A stretch of DNA of 37,646 nucleotides from Comamonas phosphati (GCF_014637085.1 NZ_BMEU01000033.1:1-37646); one strand, 5' to 3'. Counted from the first letter of the stretch, positions 8,955 through 17,444 are shown. Notes: a model not told the origin generated them from the letters alone. Translations and numbers: made by a program.

Positions 8955-10187
8955 GTTCAAGAATATTTCCTGCAGATCGCTGAGAAAGTCGAAGCCGCGC
9001 TCGGTCGGCACCACACGACCCAGGTCGCGCGTGATCAGGCCCTTGGCCTGGGCCGCATCCAACCCCTTGGCGATGGCCGACAGGGGCAGGCCGGTGCGCT
9101 CCATGAACTCCTGCAGCGCAAAGCCGCCGCGCAGGCGCAAGGCGTTGAGCATGTACTCGAACGGCAGGTCGGCGCGCCGGACTTCGCTGTCCTGCGCCAG
9201 CGGCGTGCCGGCCAGCGCCATGTCCATATAGCGCGCCGGATCGCGAAAGCGCACTTGACGCACGATGCGGTGCGCAAAGCTGAGCTTGCTGTGCGCGCCC
9301 GCGCCTATGCCCAGGTAATCGCCGAACTGCCAGTAATTGCTGTTGTGGAAGCACTGGTGGCCGGGCCTGGCATAGGCCGAGACCTCGTAGCGCTGCATGC
9401 CCGCCGCGCCCGTGCTGGCGGTGATCAGGTCCAGCATGTCGTAGGCCGTATCGTCCTCGGGCACCACGGGCGGGTACTTGGCGAAGTAGGTATTGGGCTC
9501 GATGGTCAGGTGATAGATCGACAGATGCGGCGGCGCGAACGACAGGGCCGTGTCCACGTCGCGTTGCAGGTCCTGCAGCGACTGGCCGGGCAGCGCGTAC
9601 ATCAGGTCGATGTTGAAGGTCTCGAAATTGTCGGCGGCCTCGCGCACGGCAGCCTTGGCCTGCGCCGCATCATGCACGCGGCCCACGGCCTGCAGATGGC
9701 GGTCGTCGAAGCTCTGCACGCCGACCGACAGGCGGTTGACGCCGGCGGCGCGAAAGGCCTTGAAGCGGTCCTTCTCGAAGGTGCCGGGGTTGGCCTCCAT
9801 GGTGATCTCGCAGTCCGGCTCCATGCGCAGCCGCGCGCGCAATCCCGCGATCAGCCGGTCTATGGCCTGCGGCGAGAACAGGCTGGGCGTGCCGCCGCCC
9901 ATGAAGACGCTGTGCACGGTGCGCCCCCAGATCAGCGGCAGCGCGCTTTCCAGGTCGGCCATCAGGGCATCGATATAGCGATCCTCGGGCAGCGCATCGC
10001 CCTTGCCCCAGGCATGGGAGTTGAAGTCGCAATACGGGCACTTCTTCAGGCACCAGGGCAGGTGCACATAGAGCGACAGCGGCGGCAGGCTGCCCAGCTG
10101 CAGCGTGCCCGGACGCATGTAGTGCTGGATATCGCGCTGCACGACGGCCTCGGCCGCCCCCGGATTTTCTGGCTGAATGGGGATCAT
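8946..10187 (-). CDS. hemW: HemW, radical-SAM heme chaperone
   Basis: A 413-residue radical SAM protein. The iron-sulfur motif is Cys46-x3-Cys50-x2-Cys53 (PWCLKKCPYC). It is followed by FMGGGTPSLF, the EANPGTF block, GVNRLSVGVQSFDD and the NIDLMYALPGQ region. The C-terminal HemN/HemW helical domain includes GIGAGAHSKLS and PFEYMLNALRLRGG. HemW binds heme and is involved in its delivery; it lacks the longer N-terminal part of the coproporphyrinogen dehydrogenase HemN. The start gives the usual long N-terminus; Met24 is an alternative. It lies downstream of rdgB in the same direction, an arrangement common in betaproteobacteria. Its stop overlaps the dispersed repeat. Confidence 0.93.
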   Translation of the reverse strand: MIPIQPENPGAAEAVVQRDIQHYMRPGTLQLGSLPPLSLYVHLPWCLKKCPYCDFNSHAWGKGDALPEDRYIDALMADLESALPLIWGRTVHSVFMGGGTPSLFSPQAIDRLIAGLRARLRMEPDCEITMEANPGTFEKDRFKAFRAAGVNRLSVGVQSFDDRHLQAVGRVHDAAQAKAAVREAADNFETFNIDLMYALPGQSLQDLQRDVDTALSFAPPHLSIYHLTIEPNTYFAKYPPVVPEDDTAYDMLDLITASTGAAGMQRYEVSAYARPGHQCFHNSNYWQFGDYLGIGAGAHSKLSFAHRIVRQVRFRDPARYMDMALAGTPLAQDSEVRRADLPFEYMLNALRLRGGFALQEFMERTGLPLSAIAKGLDAAQAKGLITRDLGRVVPTERGFDFLSDLQEIFLNTP

Positions 10188-10248
10188 GGGAATAACTCTT
10201 GTCGGAACCTACGCTGCAGAAACTAGCACGCCCCAAGCCAGAGATGCC

Positions 10249-10318
10249 GAGCAAGGGCCGCCCTGCAGCGAGGGCATCGTCCCCCTCAGGGGAAAGACGC
10301 AACGCGGCTCAGGGGATG
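10249..10318. repeat. Dispersed intergenic repeat, copy 2 (between rdgB and hemW)
   Basis: The second copy of the element at 8884-8954, in the same orientation. It begins GAGCAAGGGCCGCCCTGCAG and ends CTCAGGGGATG, one base before the rdgB stop at 10320-10322. One arm of the second hairpin has decayed (GACGCAACGC instead of GCGGCGAAGC). As with copy 1, it sits immediately 3' of a minus-strand gene. Confidence 0.75.
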
Positions 10319-10319
10319 G

Positions 10320-10919
10320 TTACAACCAGCGCTCGCGCACCATGGCGAGCATTTTCTGAGAGGAACGGCCTCGATGGCTGTGTGCATGCTTGAGCTCGGG
10401 CGACATCTCGGCAAAGGTCATGCCCACTTCAGGGATGAACATCACGGGATCGAAGCCAAAGCCCTGCGTGCCGCGGCGCTCGGTGGTGAGAATGCCCTGC
10501 ACCCGGCCCACGGCGATCAGGGGCTCGGGGTCCTTGGGGCTGCGCACGCCCACCAGCGTGCTGACCATGGCCGCACGGCGGTTCTCCACGCCCTGCATCT
10601 GCTCCAGCAGCGCGCGCACATTGTTGTCGTCGCTCTTCTCGTAGCCGAACTGCGTGCAGTAGTAAGCCGTGTCCACGCCCGGCAGGCCGCCGAAGTGTTG
10701 AACGCACAGGCCGGCATCATCGGCAATTGCGGGTAGGCCCGTGTGCCCGGCCGCGAAGCGGGCCTTGGACAGCGCATTCTCCACAAAGGTGCCGTAAGGC
10801 TCCGGCGCCTCGCCCTCGAACAGATCGCCCTGGCGGATCAGCTCCACGCCCAGCGGTGCGAACATGGCTTGCAGCTCGGCCAACTTGCCGCGATTGTTGG
10901 AGGCCAACACAATTTTCAT
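10320..10919 (-). CDS. rdgB: RdgB/HAM1 non-canonical purine NTP pyrophosphatase
   Basis: A 199-residue enzyme that hydrolyses dITP, ITP and XTP to monophosphates, keeping deaminated purines out of nucleic acids. Family features in order: the N-terminal KIVLASNNRGKLAEL, the FVENALSKARFAA block, the IADDAGLCV catalytic acidic motif, the FGFDPVMFIPE motif and the C-terminal HSHRGRSSQKM. The start is the ATG ending at 10919; a TTG two codons earlier is ignored. A hairpin lies in the leader just upstream. The next gene downstream on this strand is hemW. An RNase PH gene, often next to rdgB in relatives, is not here. Confidence 0.95.
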   Translation of the reverse strand: MKIVLASNNRGKLAELQAMFAPLGVELIRQGDLFEGEAPEPYGTFVENALSKARFAAGHTGLPAIADDAGLCVQHFGGLPGVDTAYYCTQFGYEKSDDNNVRALLEQMQGVENRRAAMVSTLVGVRSPKDPEPLIAVGRVQGILTTERRGTQGFGFDPVMFIPEVGMTFAEMSPELKHAHSHRGRSSQKMLAMVRERWL

Positions 10920-10933
10920 GATCAAAATTCCAG

Positions 10934-10954
10934 GCAGGCGCTTACAGCACCTGC
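10934..10954. repeat. Palindrome in the rdgB leader
   Basis: GCAGGCGC (10934-10941) pairs with GCACCTGC (10947-10954) around a 5-nt loop, with one G-T wobble, 15 nt before the rdgB start. The flanking AGCTATGATTT on the plus strand resembles the arms of a short palindromic repeat seen between genes in Comamonadaceae. It may be a decayed copy or a leader hairpin. Confidence 0.45.
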
Positions 10955-11013
10955 GCTTCTAGCTATGATTTCAATGTTTTTGCAGAGCCCGGGCTACGGA
11001 GCGCCAACCGTCT

Positions 11014-11916
11014 TCAGCGCCGCGCCTGCCGCCCGGCCGAGCGGCGAATGGCTTCGTTGATCTCGGCAATCGAGCGCTCGATGGCTTCGTCGTCCAGCTC
11101 ATCCTCGCGCGCGTCCAGCGGCCCCATCTGGATGGTGGACTCGAAAGCGTCGTCCTCGATTCCCAGGGTAGAGATGGCCGTGGCCTCCTGCGCATGGGGA
11201 GTTTCCCACTCCATGGCAATCGCCGTGACATTGTCGCTGGCATCCCCTGCGCGGCGCAGGGCCGAATCCACCAGTACCGGCACCGACTGCGCCACGGGCC
11301 GGTTGTGCATGAGCTGCAGCAGCTCCGGCGTCTGCAGGCTGCTCCACAGGCCATCCGAGCACAGCAGCAACCGGTCGCCCTGCGCCAAAGGCCGGGATTC
11401 GCTGACGTCGTAGATAGGCTTGGACGGCGAGCCCAGGCAGGTGAACAGCACATTGCGATTGGACTGGTTCACCAGCGGCGAGACCTTTCGCATCTCGCTG
11501 TACGAGTGGTCACGCGTACGCTCCAGCAACTCTCCGCTGCGCAGCCAGTACAGGCGCGAGTCGCCGCAGTGGATCCAGGTGGCGCAGCCTTCCTGCACCA
11601 CGGCCGCAACCAGCGTGGTGCGCGGCGTATCCATCATGCCCTTGCCGCCCGCGTAGCGCAGGATCTGGCGATGTGCCTGCAGCAAGGCGTCCTCCAGAAA
11701 GGCGCGGGGGTCCTCCAGCGCCGGCCTGGCCTGCTGCTGGAACTGGGCCGACACTGCCTGCAAGGCGATCTGGGCCGCAATCTCCCCATCGGGATGGCCA
11801 CCCATGCCGTCGGCCAGCACGAACAGCGCCGCCTCGCGCGTGTAGCAGTAGCCCATGCGGTCTTCGTTGATGTGGCGGCCGCCCCGGCGGCTGAGCTGGA
11901 ATACGGAAAATTTCAT
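11014..11916 (-). CDS. PP2C-family Ser/Thr protein phosphatase
   Basis: A 300-residue cytoplasmic PP2C (PPM) phosphatase. The metal-binding and catalytic motifs are all present: HINEDRMGY (acidic residue near the N-terminus), VLADGMGGHPDGE, WIHCGDSRLYWL, LLLCSDGLWSS and GDASDNVTAIAM. An acidic tail (residues about 255-290) follows the catalytic core. Its ATG overlaps the stop of the kinase gene by four bases (11913-11916), so the two are translated together. The expected role is to reverse phosphorylation by the neighbouring kinase. The targets are not indicated by the sequence. Confidence 0.93.
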   Translation of the reverse strand: MKFSVFQLSRRGGRHINEDRMGYCYTREAALFVLADGMGGHPDGEIAAQIALQAVSAQFQQQARPALEDPRAFLEDALLQAHRQILRYAGGKGMMDTPRTTLVAAVVQEGCATWIHCGDSRLYWLRSGELLERTRDHSYSEMRKVSPLVNQSNRNVLFTCLGSPSKPIYDVSESRPLAQGDRLLLCSDGLWSSLQTPELLQLMHNRPVAQSVPVLVDSALRRAGDASDNVTAIAMEWETPHAQEATAISTLGIEDDAFESTIQMGPLDAREDELDDEAIERSIAEINEAIRRSAGRQARR

Positions 11917-12950
11917 GTCTTGCGCCCGGCGCCGCTACCGGCACCGGGCAGGGCCCCGGCACCACTGATTTTCTGCAGGTTCTTCCTGGCGTCGGTGACC
12001 AGCGTGTCCAGTTGCATGCGCACGCGATCGGCCACCCCCAGCTTGGTATAGCGGCGCTCGCCCTCGCGGCTCAGCGCCTTTTGCAGCGTGAACACGGATT
12101 GCGGACGCGACAGCGGGTCCATGGCCATGCACCACTCGACCACCTCGATCAGATTGTCCGAGTACACGCCGCGCAGCCTGGCCAGAACCTGCGACAGCCG
12201 GTCCTTCTCCTGGCGCTGAGGCGCCTCGTGCGGCGGCGTACCCAGCATGCAGGCATAGATGCAGGCGCCAATCGCATAGATATCGGTCCAGGGCCCCAGC
12301 ATGGTGTCGCGCCGGTACATCTCGGGCGCGGCAAAGCCGGGCGTGTACATGGGGCGCACGAAGTTGCCCTCCTTGGACAGCACCTCGCGCGCGGCGCCGA
12401 AATCGATCAGCACGGCCTCGTCCTCGTTGGTGATGAAGACGTTGGCCGGCTTGATGTCCAGATGCAGCATCTTGTGCTGGTGCACGATGCGCAGGCCGCG
12501 CAGCACCTCGTCGAACAGGGAGCGGATCGTGGATTCGCGGAACACCTTGCCGGTCTTGAGCTCGCGCGCCGTGACGACGAAGTCCTGCAGGGTGGCTCCC
12601 TCCAGGTAGTTCATCACCATGTAGACGGTTTCGTTCTCGCGAAAGAAATTGAGCACGCTGACCACGGAGGCGTGCGAGATCTGGGCCAGGGAGCGCCCTT
12701 CCTCGAAGAAGCTCTTGAGCCCGAGGCGGTACAGCGAAAGCTTTTCTGGGGCCACGGCCGGCTGCAGCTCTCCCGGCGCCCGGGTGGCGAGCGAGGCCGG
12801 CAGGTATTCCTTGATTGCCACCTGCTTGCCCTCGGAATCCAGAGCCAGGTAGACAATGCCGAAACCTCCCGAAGAAAGCCTGCGCACCACCCGGTAACCA
12901 CCTATCGTGCTGCCAGACGGCAAGGGCGCTGGCTTAATCTTGGTAGACAT
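11913..12950 (-). CDS. Ser/Thr protein kinase (Hanks type)
   Basis: A 345-residue soluble kinase. Visible motifs: glycine loop LSSGGFGIVYLA, the ATP-anchoring Lys in VAIKEYLP, the catalytic loop HLDIKPANVF, the metal-binding IDFGAAREV, APEMY, and DIYAIGACIYA. The catalytic loop reads HLD rather than HRD, so this is a non-RD kinase and may not depend on activation-loop phosphorylation. There is no transmembrane segment or PASTA domain. The start at 12950 (MSTKIKP) is chosen because the longer frame would run into the divergent yicC gene. It shares a four-base overlap with the PP2C gene downstream. Confidence 0.92.
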   Translation of the reverse strand: MSTKIKPAPLPSGSTIGGYRVVRRLSSGGFGIVYLALDSEGKQVAIKEYLPASLATRAPGELQPAVAPEKLSLYRLGLKSFFEEGRSLAQISHASVVSVLNFFRENETVYMVMNYLEGATLQDFVVTARELKTGKVFRESTIRSLFDEVLRGLRIVHQHKMLHLDIKPANVFITNEDEAVLIDFGAAREVLSKEGNFVRPMYTPGFAAPEMYRRDTMLGPWTDIYAIGACIYACMLGTPPHEAPQRQEKDRLSQVLARLRGVYSDNLIEVVEWCMAMDPLSRPQSVFTLQKALSREGERRYTKLGVADRVRMQLDTLVTDARKNLQKISGAGALPGAGSGAGRKT

Positions 12951-13023
12951 TTTTACCGGTAAACCCCAAGGATGATGCGAAACCCGGATAATCGGACAAT
13001 TGCAAGCATCCATCAAAAGTCCA

Positions 13024-13932
13024 ATGCCAGTTTACAGCATGACCGGATACGCCAGTGCCCAGCACAGCGCATCCGCTGAGGGTGATCAAGCGCCTGAGGG
13101 AAACCGCCGCCTGGGCCTTGAGATCCGCGCGGTCAACAGCCGCTTTCTGGATTTGTCCTTCCGCCTGCCCGACGAGCTGCGCGCCCATGAGCCGGCACTG
13201 CGCACCTTGCTGACAGCCCGCTTGAAGCGCGGCAAGGTGGAAGTTCGCGCCGCCATCGACGTCGACGCCAGCCAATCCCTATCCACGCCTTCCACCACCC
13301 AGCTGCAGCACCTTGTCGGCCTGCAGGACACCATCCAGGCCTGGCTGCCCAAGGCCCGCGACCTGTCGGTCGCCGATGTGCTGCGCCTTTGCAGCGGCGG
13401 CGGCGGCCCCGCCACCGACTGGAGCACCACTGTTCCCGCCCTGGCCGAGCAGGCCGTCACCGAGCTGATCGCAGCCCGCGAACGCGAAGGCAGGCGCCTG
13501 ACGGACATGCTGCTCGACCGCATCACCCAGTTGCGCGAGCTGGCCAAGCTGGCCGTACCCCTCGTGCCCCAGCTCGTGGAACAGCAGCGCCAGAAGTTCC
13601 TTGAGCGCTGGAAGGATGCCATGGCCCTGGGCGAAGGCGCCGTGGCGCCCGAAGCCGCCCAGGAACGTGCGCTGGCGGAGGCCACGGCTTTCGCCATCCG
13701 CATCGACGTGGCCGAGGAGGTGACCCGCCTGGACTCGCACCTGGACGAACTGGAGCGCCTGCTCAAGAAGGGCGGAGACATAGGCAAGCGCCTGGACTTC
13801 CTGATCCAGGAACTGCACCGCGAAGCCAATACTCTTGGCTCCAAGTCCGCCACGCTGGAACTGACCCGCATCAGCGTGGACATGAAAGTGCTGATCGAGC
13901 AAATGCGCGAGCAGGTGCAGAACATCGAATGA
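13024..13932 (+). CDS. yicC: YicC/YloC family endoribonuclease
   Basis: A 302-residue protein starting MPVYSMTGYASAQ, the usual YicC N-terminus; a TTG at 13000 is ignored. The N-terminal domain holds EIRAVNSRFLDLSFRLP and the DUF1732 C-terminal domain ends with GKRLDFLIQELHREANTLGS and the helix VDMKVLIEQMREQ. Family members are RNases linked to RNA turnover and stationary-phase fitness. It is divergent from the kinase gene with 73 bp between. In related genomes yicC is commonly followed closely by gmk; here about 12.5 kb of accessory DNA lies between them. Confidence 0.93.
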   Translation: MPVYSMTGYASAQHSASAEGDQAPEGNRRLGLEIRAVNSRFLDLSFRLPDELRAHEPALRTLLTARLKRGKVEVRAAIDVDASQSLSTPSTTQLQHLVGLQDTIQAWLPKARDLSVADVLRLCSGGGGPATDWSTTVPALAEQAVTELIAAREREGRRLTDMLLDRITQLRELAKLAVPLVPQLVEQQRQKFLERWKDAMALGEGAVAPEAAQERALAEATAFAIRIDVAEEVTRLDSHLDELERLLKKGGDIGKRLDFLIQELHREANTLGSKSATLELTRISVDMKVLIEQMREQVQNIE

Positions 13933-14071
13933 CGCCCACGTACGGGCCACACCGAAGGCAGCCGGTTCCGTCGAGCCTTTCTTGACGGTGACTGGCGCAG
14001 CGTAGCCGGGGACGGCGAGGCATCCTGCCGATGATGCAGGCCGGGTGTCGCAGAGGCGCCCCGATCATCGA

Positions 14072-14992
14072 TCAGGGCGCGCGGCGTGCGGATGGGGTAT
14101 TCCAATCTGCACCGGCAAATGCCTTGGCCACGAAGTCAAGCCAGGCGCGCACCTTTGGCAATACGAATTTTCGCGTGGGGTACACCGCGTAGATGCCGAG
14201 TTCGAGAGAACGGTATCGGGGCAGGATTTCGATGAGCTGTCCCGAGGACAGCTCTTGCTCGATGAGGAAGGTCGGCTGCAGATCGATGCCGGCGCCACGG
14301 ACAGCCGCGGCAACGCTGGTGTTGCCATTGTTGGTCCAGAATCGCGGCCTCACCCTGACGGAGACCGGCCCCTCTGCCCCCGTGAAGTTCCACTGGTCTC
14401 CCATCGACAGCAGGCTGTAGCCGATGACGTCGTGCTGCGCCAGTTCAGAAGGATGTTGCGGGGTACCGCGCCGCCGCAGGTACTCTGGCGCAGCGCACAC
14501 GATCAGCCGCGTCGTGGCAATCTTCCTCGACACAAGGGACGAGTCGGGCAAGCGTGCGATGCGGATCGCGATGTCGAAGCCTTCCCCGACAAGGTCCACG
14601 ACGCGATCCTCGAGGTGCACGTCGAGTGACAGGCCCGGATGCGCGGCAAGAAAATCGCTCCAAAGTGGCGCCAGATGCTTGAGTCCGAAACTGACCGGCA
14701 CGCTGACCTTCAGCAGGCCGCTCGCACTGACCGCGCGGGTGGATATCTCGGCCTCCGACTCATCAATGCCGGCGAGGATTTCTCGACAGCGGGCCAGGAA
14801 CACCGCGCCCTCGTCGGTCAACGAAAGCTTGCGCGTGGTGCGGCGCATCAGGCGCACGCCCAGGCGTGCTTCCAGGTCCGACATGTATCGGGACACCGAT
14901 GCCTTCGACATCGCCAGCTCTGCTGCCGCCGCGACAAAGCTGCCCGTATCGACCACGGAGGTGAAGACACGCATCTCTTGGTATTTATCCAT
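14072..14992 (-). CDS. LysR-family transcriptional regulator
   Basis: A 306-residue regulator. The winged helix-turn-helix is at residues 1-60 (MRVFTSVVDTGSFVAAAAEL, then SKASVSRYMSDLEARLGVRL), and the effector-binding domain runs from about 90 to 295. The start at 14992 (MDKYQEM) gives the normal LysR N-terminus; the extension to 15079 is not expected. It faces the reductase/dioxygenase/esterase genes across a 330-bp divergent region, the classic layout for a LysR protein controlling its neighbours. It is closest in style to the CrgA/DsdC-like group that often controls quinone or aromatic stress genes. The inducer is unknown. Confidence 0.93.
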   Translation of the reverse strand: MDKYQEMRVFTSVVDTGSFVAAAAELAMSKASVSRYMSDLEARLGVRLMRRTTRKLSLTDEGAVFLARCREILAGIDESEAEISTRAVSASGLLKVSVPVSFGLKHLAPLWSDFLAAHPGLSLDVHLEDRVVDLVGEGFDIAIRIARLPDSSLVSRKIATTRLIVCAAPEYLRRRGTPQHPSELAQHDVIGYSLLSMGDQWNFTGAEGPVSVRVRPRFWTNNGNTSVAAAVRGAGIDLQPTFLIEQELSSGQLIEILPRYRSLELGIYAVYPTRKFVLPKVRAWLDFVAKAFAGADWNTPSARRAP

Positions 14993-15322
14993 TGTCTTGA
15001 TTGTCTGAACGAACCATTCGGGGATGGATGCGTCTGCGCCATCGATCTGAATCACTGAAGTATGGCGACAGCCCGGCACCTCATGCCATTATTTTCAATG
15101 AAAAGTGAAATCCTCCCTCGCTTTACGCGCCATTGCGTGATTACCGGGCTATCGAGCGGCTGTTCACCTCGGAGGCCTCCCTGATCTGCGGTCGCCCATA
15201 GATTGATCAGATTTCCTGAACTATCCATTCCATGCCAGGCGGTTTATTTCTTTCCCTGGCATCCATACAGTTGATTCACCTCCCGCGCTGCGGGCTCAAC
15301 AAATCACCCGAAGAGGAACAAC
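14993..15322. other. Divergent control region between lysR and the reductase operon
   Basis: 330 bp without a gene. The left part contains an AT-rich palindromic stretch (see the operator entry). The stretch from about 15200 to 15322 leads to the reductase start and includes a GAAGAGG-type ribosome site at 15310-15316. No convincing -35/-10 pair can be named with confidence. Confidence 0.5.
15092..15110. promoter_or_regulatory. Candidate LysR operator
   Basis: TTTTCAATGAAAA (15092-15104) is a perfect inverted repeat around one base and fits the T-N11-A pattern of LysR sites. A second half, TGAAA (15106-15110), also pairs with TTTCA. It lies about 100 bp upstream of the lysR start, in the divergent region, in an otherwise GC-rich background. 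Confidence 0.45.
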
Positions 15323-15952
15323 ATGAAGATTCTCGTGATTGGCACCGGCAATATGGGTGCTGGCTTCGTGAAACAACTGGCCGCCGCAGGCCACCAAGTC
15401 GCGGTCACCGCCCGCGACATCGCCAAGGCCGAAGCCATAGCAGGCCAATACAACGCGAAGGCAGTGCCCGTTGCAGGCGCTGCCAGGGAGCAGGACGCGA
15501 TCGTCGTCGCGGTTCCCTCTGCCGAAGCGGTTGGCGCACTGCGCAGCGTCGGCGACATCGACGGCAAAGTCGTCATCGATATCACCAATCCCCTCACGGC
15601 CGACTACCTGGGGCTGACGGTCGGCCACAGCACCTCCGCCTCGGAACAAATCGCCCAAGCGCTGCCCGGAGCCGAGGTGGTGAAGGGCTTCAACACGGTG
15701 TTTGCGCAGGTCCTGGCAGCGGGCGCCAACTTTGGCGGCGGCCAGAAAGTCACGGTCTTCCCGGCCAGCGACAGCGAGCGTGCCAAGCAGACGGCGCGAA
15801 CGCTCGCCGAGAGCATGGGTTTCCAGACCATGGACGCAGGTGGCCTGAAAAACGCTCGCTACCTGGAGCCGCTCGCCGGCCTCAACATCTATTTTGGCTA
15901 CGGCGCCGGCTTGGGTACGGACATCGCGCCGACCTGGATCCATAGGGCCTGA
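15323..15952 (+). CDS. NADPH-dependent F420-reductase-like / Rossmann oxidoreductase
   Basis: A 209-residue protein. An N-terminal nucleotide-binding fold begins MKILVIGTGNMGAGFVKQL, followed by VTARD after the second strand, a pattern favouring NADP. VIDITNPLT and EVVKGFNTVFAQVL are characteristic of the F420-oxidoreductase-like family (NADP_Rossmann, also seen in ferric-reductase-like STEAP domains). The true cofactor in a betaproteobacterium is unlikely to be F420, so a flavin or quinone-type acceptor is possible. It is followed after 12 bp by the dioxygenase-like gene and is the first gene opposite the LysR regulator. Confidence 0.85.
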   Translation: MKILVIGTGNMGAGFVKQLAAAGHQVAVTARDIAKAEAIAGQYNAKAVPVAGAAREQDAIVVAVPSAEAVGALRSVGDIDGKVVIDITNPLTADYLGLTVGHSTSASEQIAQALPGAEVVKGFNTVFAQVLAAGANFGGGQKVTVFPASDSERAKQTARTLAESMGFQTMDAGGLKNARYLEPLAGLNIYFGYGAGLGTDIAPTWIHRA

Positions 15953-15964
15953 CAGGAGAGACAC

Positions 15965-16819
15965 ATGAGCAACGACAACTCTTTTTCCCAAGCAAGGGAG
16001 CAGCACATGGCGGCCATGCCGTCCGTGTTCGTCTCGCACGGTGCCCCTACGTACGCTATCGAGCCCGGACTGGCCGGAGCCCAGCTTGCCGCTGTCGGCC
16101 GCGCGCTCGGCAAACCCAAGGGCATCGTGATCGTCTCTCCGCACTGGATGACGCCGGGCGTGGAAATCACCGCCACCCTGAAACCGGAAACCATCCATGA
16201 CTTCGGCGGATTTCCGGCCGCGCTCTACCGCATTCGATATCCGGCGCCCGGTGCACCGCAACTCGCGGGGCGCACCATGGAGCAACTCGCATCGCGCGGG
16301 ATCAAAGCGTCATTGAACGCCACGCGCGGCTTGGATCATGGCGCCTGGGTTCCGCTGCTGCACATGTACCCCGAGGCGGACGTGCCCGTGGTCCAGGTCT
16401 CGCTTCCACTCGACACAGACGAGCAACGGGCGTTCGAACTGGGGCGGGCACTGGCGGGCCTGGCCGATGAAGGCGTACTCGTGGTCGGGTCCGGCAGCCT
16501 CACGCACAACCTGTACGAGTTCCGCACCGGCAACGTCGACGAGGCCGCCTATGCGCGGGAGTTTTCGAGCTGGATCCGCAGCTCCGTGCAGCAAGGGGAC
16601 CACGAGCGACTGCTGCAGGCACTGCAGCGGGCTCCGCACGCAGCCCGCGCGCATCCCACGAGCGAGCACTTTCTGCCCTTGCTGGTGGCGGCCGGCGCCG
16701 CCAGCGTCGCGACCCCGGTGACCGTTCTGGACGCCGGGATAAGACATGGCGTGATCGCCATGGAATCGTACGTGTTCGGCCAGAGCATCGAGCTGGATAT
16801 GGAGGTGTCCCATGCATGA
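15965..16819 (+). CDS. DODA-type extradiol dioxygenase (YgiD-like)
   Basis: A 284-residue protein of the LigB/DODA class III extradiol ring-cleaving family. Metal and active-site motifs: FVSHGAPT near the N-terminus, IVSPHWMTPG, the LDHGAWVPLLHMYP block, VVGSGSLTHNL, and HPTSEHFLPLLVA near the end. Family members open catechol-type rings such as DOPA. AGGAG at 15954-15958 supports the ATG at 15965; the internal Met at residue 15 is an alternative. The stop overlaps the esterase start by 8 bp, so translation is coupled. Confidence 0.9.
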   Translation: MSNDNSFSQAREQHMAAMPSVFVSHGAPTYAIEPGLAGAQLAAVGRALGKPKGIVIVSPHWMTPGVEITATLKPETIHDFGGFPAALYRIRYPAPGAPQLAGRTMEQLASRGIKASLNATRGLDHGAWVPLLHMYPEADVPVVQVSLPLDTDEQRAFELGRALAGLADEGVLVVGSGSLTHNLYEFRTGNVDEAAYAREFSSWIRSSVQQGDHERLLQALQRAPHAARAHPTSEHFLPLLVAAGAASVATPVTVLDAGIRHGVIAMESYVFGQSIELDMEVSHA

Positions 16820-17432
16820 AAGCGACGTCGTCGTGCATTGCCCGCCGCAGGCGACACAGCTCGTGCTGCTGTTCCATGGTGTGGGATCGTCGGCCGCGAA
16901 CCTTGCGCCCTTGGGCGAGGCGATTGCCAACGCCCTCCCGGGCGCCCTGGTCGTCAGCGTGAATGCGCCGCATGCATCGACGCTCGGAAGCGGCCACGAG
17001 TGGTTTTCGGTGGTAGGCATCACCGAGCAGGACCGGCCGGCCCGTATTGCGCAGGCAATGCCGCTATTCCAAGACACGATCGCCTACTGGCAGCAGAAAA
17101 GTGGAGTCGGGCCTGCCGCCACGACGCTGGTGGGGTTCTCCCAGGGAGCCATCATGTCGCTCGAAGCCACTCAGATGGAGGGTCAACCTTCGGCGGGCCG
17201 TGTCATCGCTCTGGCCGGCCGCTTTGCCATGCCGGTACGGCGCATGCCGGGGCAGTTGCACTTCCACCTGATCCATGGTGAGGCCGACCCAGTGGTGCCG
17301 GCGTCCTTTTCGGCGAGTGCAGCGCAGGCGCTCCGCACGGGCGGCGCCATGGTGACACTGGACCTGATTCCCAACCTCGGGCATGCCATTGATGCCCGCG
17401 TGCTGGAACGGCTGCTCGGCTACCTGCGCTGA
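16812..17432 (+). CDS. YpfH-like serine esterase (alpha/beta hydrolase)
   Basis: A 206-residue alpha/beta hydrolase of the phospholipase/carboxylesterase family. The oxyanion loop is LLFHGVGSSAAN, the nucleophile elbow is LVGFSQGAIMS, the acid is in IHGEADPVVP and the His is in IPNLGHAID. The length and motif spacing fit YpfH. It would hydrolyse short-chain esters in the cytoplasm. It overlaps the dioxygenase-like gene upstream by 8 bp and is the last gene of this cassette. A GC-rich hairpin follows the stop. Confidence 0.9.
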   Translation: MHESDVVVHCPPQATQLVLLFHGVGSSAANLAPLGEAIANALPGALVVSVNAPHASTLGSGHEWFSVVGITEQDRPARIAQAMPLFQDTIAYWQQKSGVGPAATTLVGFSQGAIMSLEATQMEGQPSAGRVIALAGRFAMPVRRMPGQLHFHLIHGEADPVVPASFSASAAQALRTGGAMVTLDLIPNLGHAIDARVLERLLGYLR

Positions 17433-17444
17433 AACCGGGCTCAC

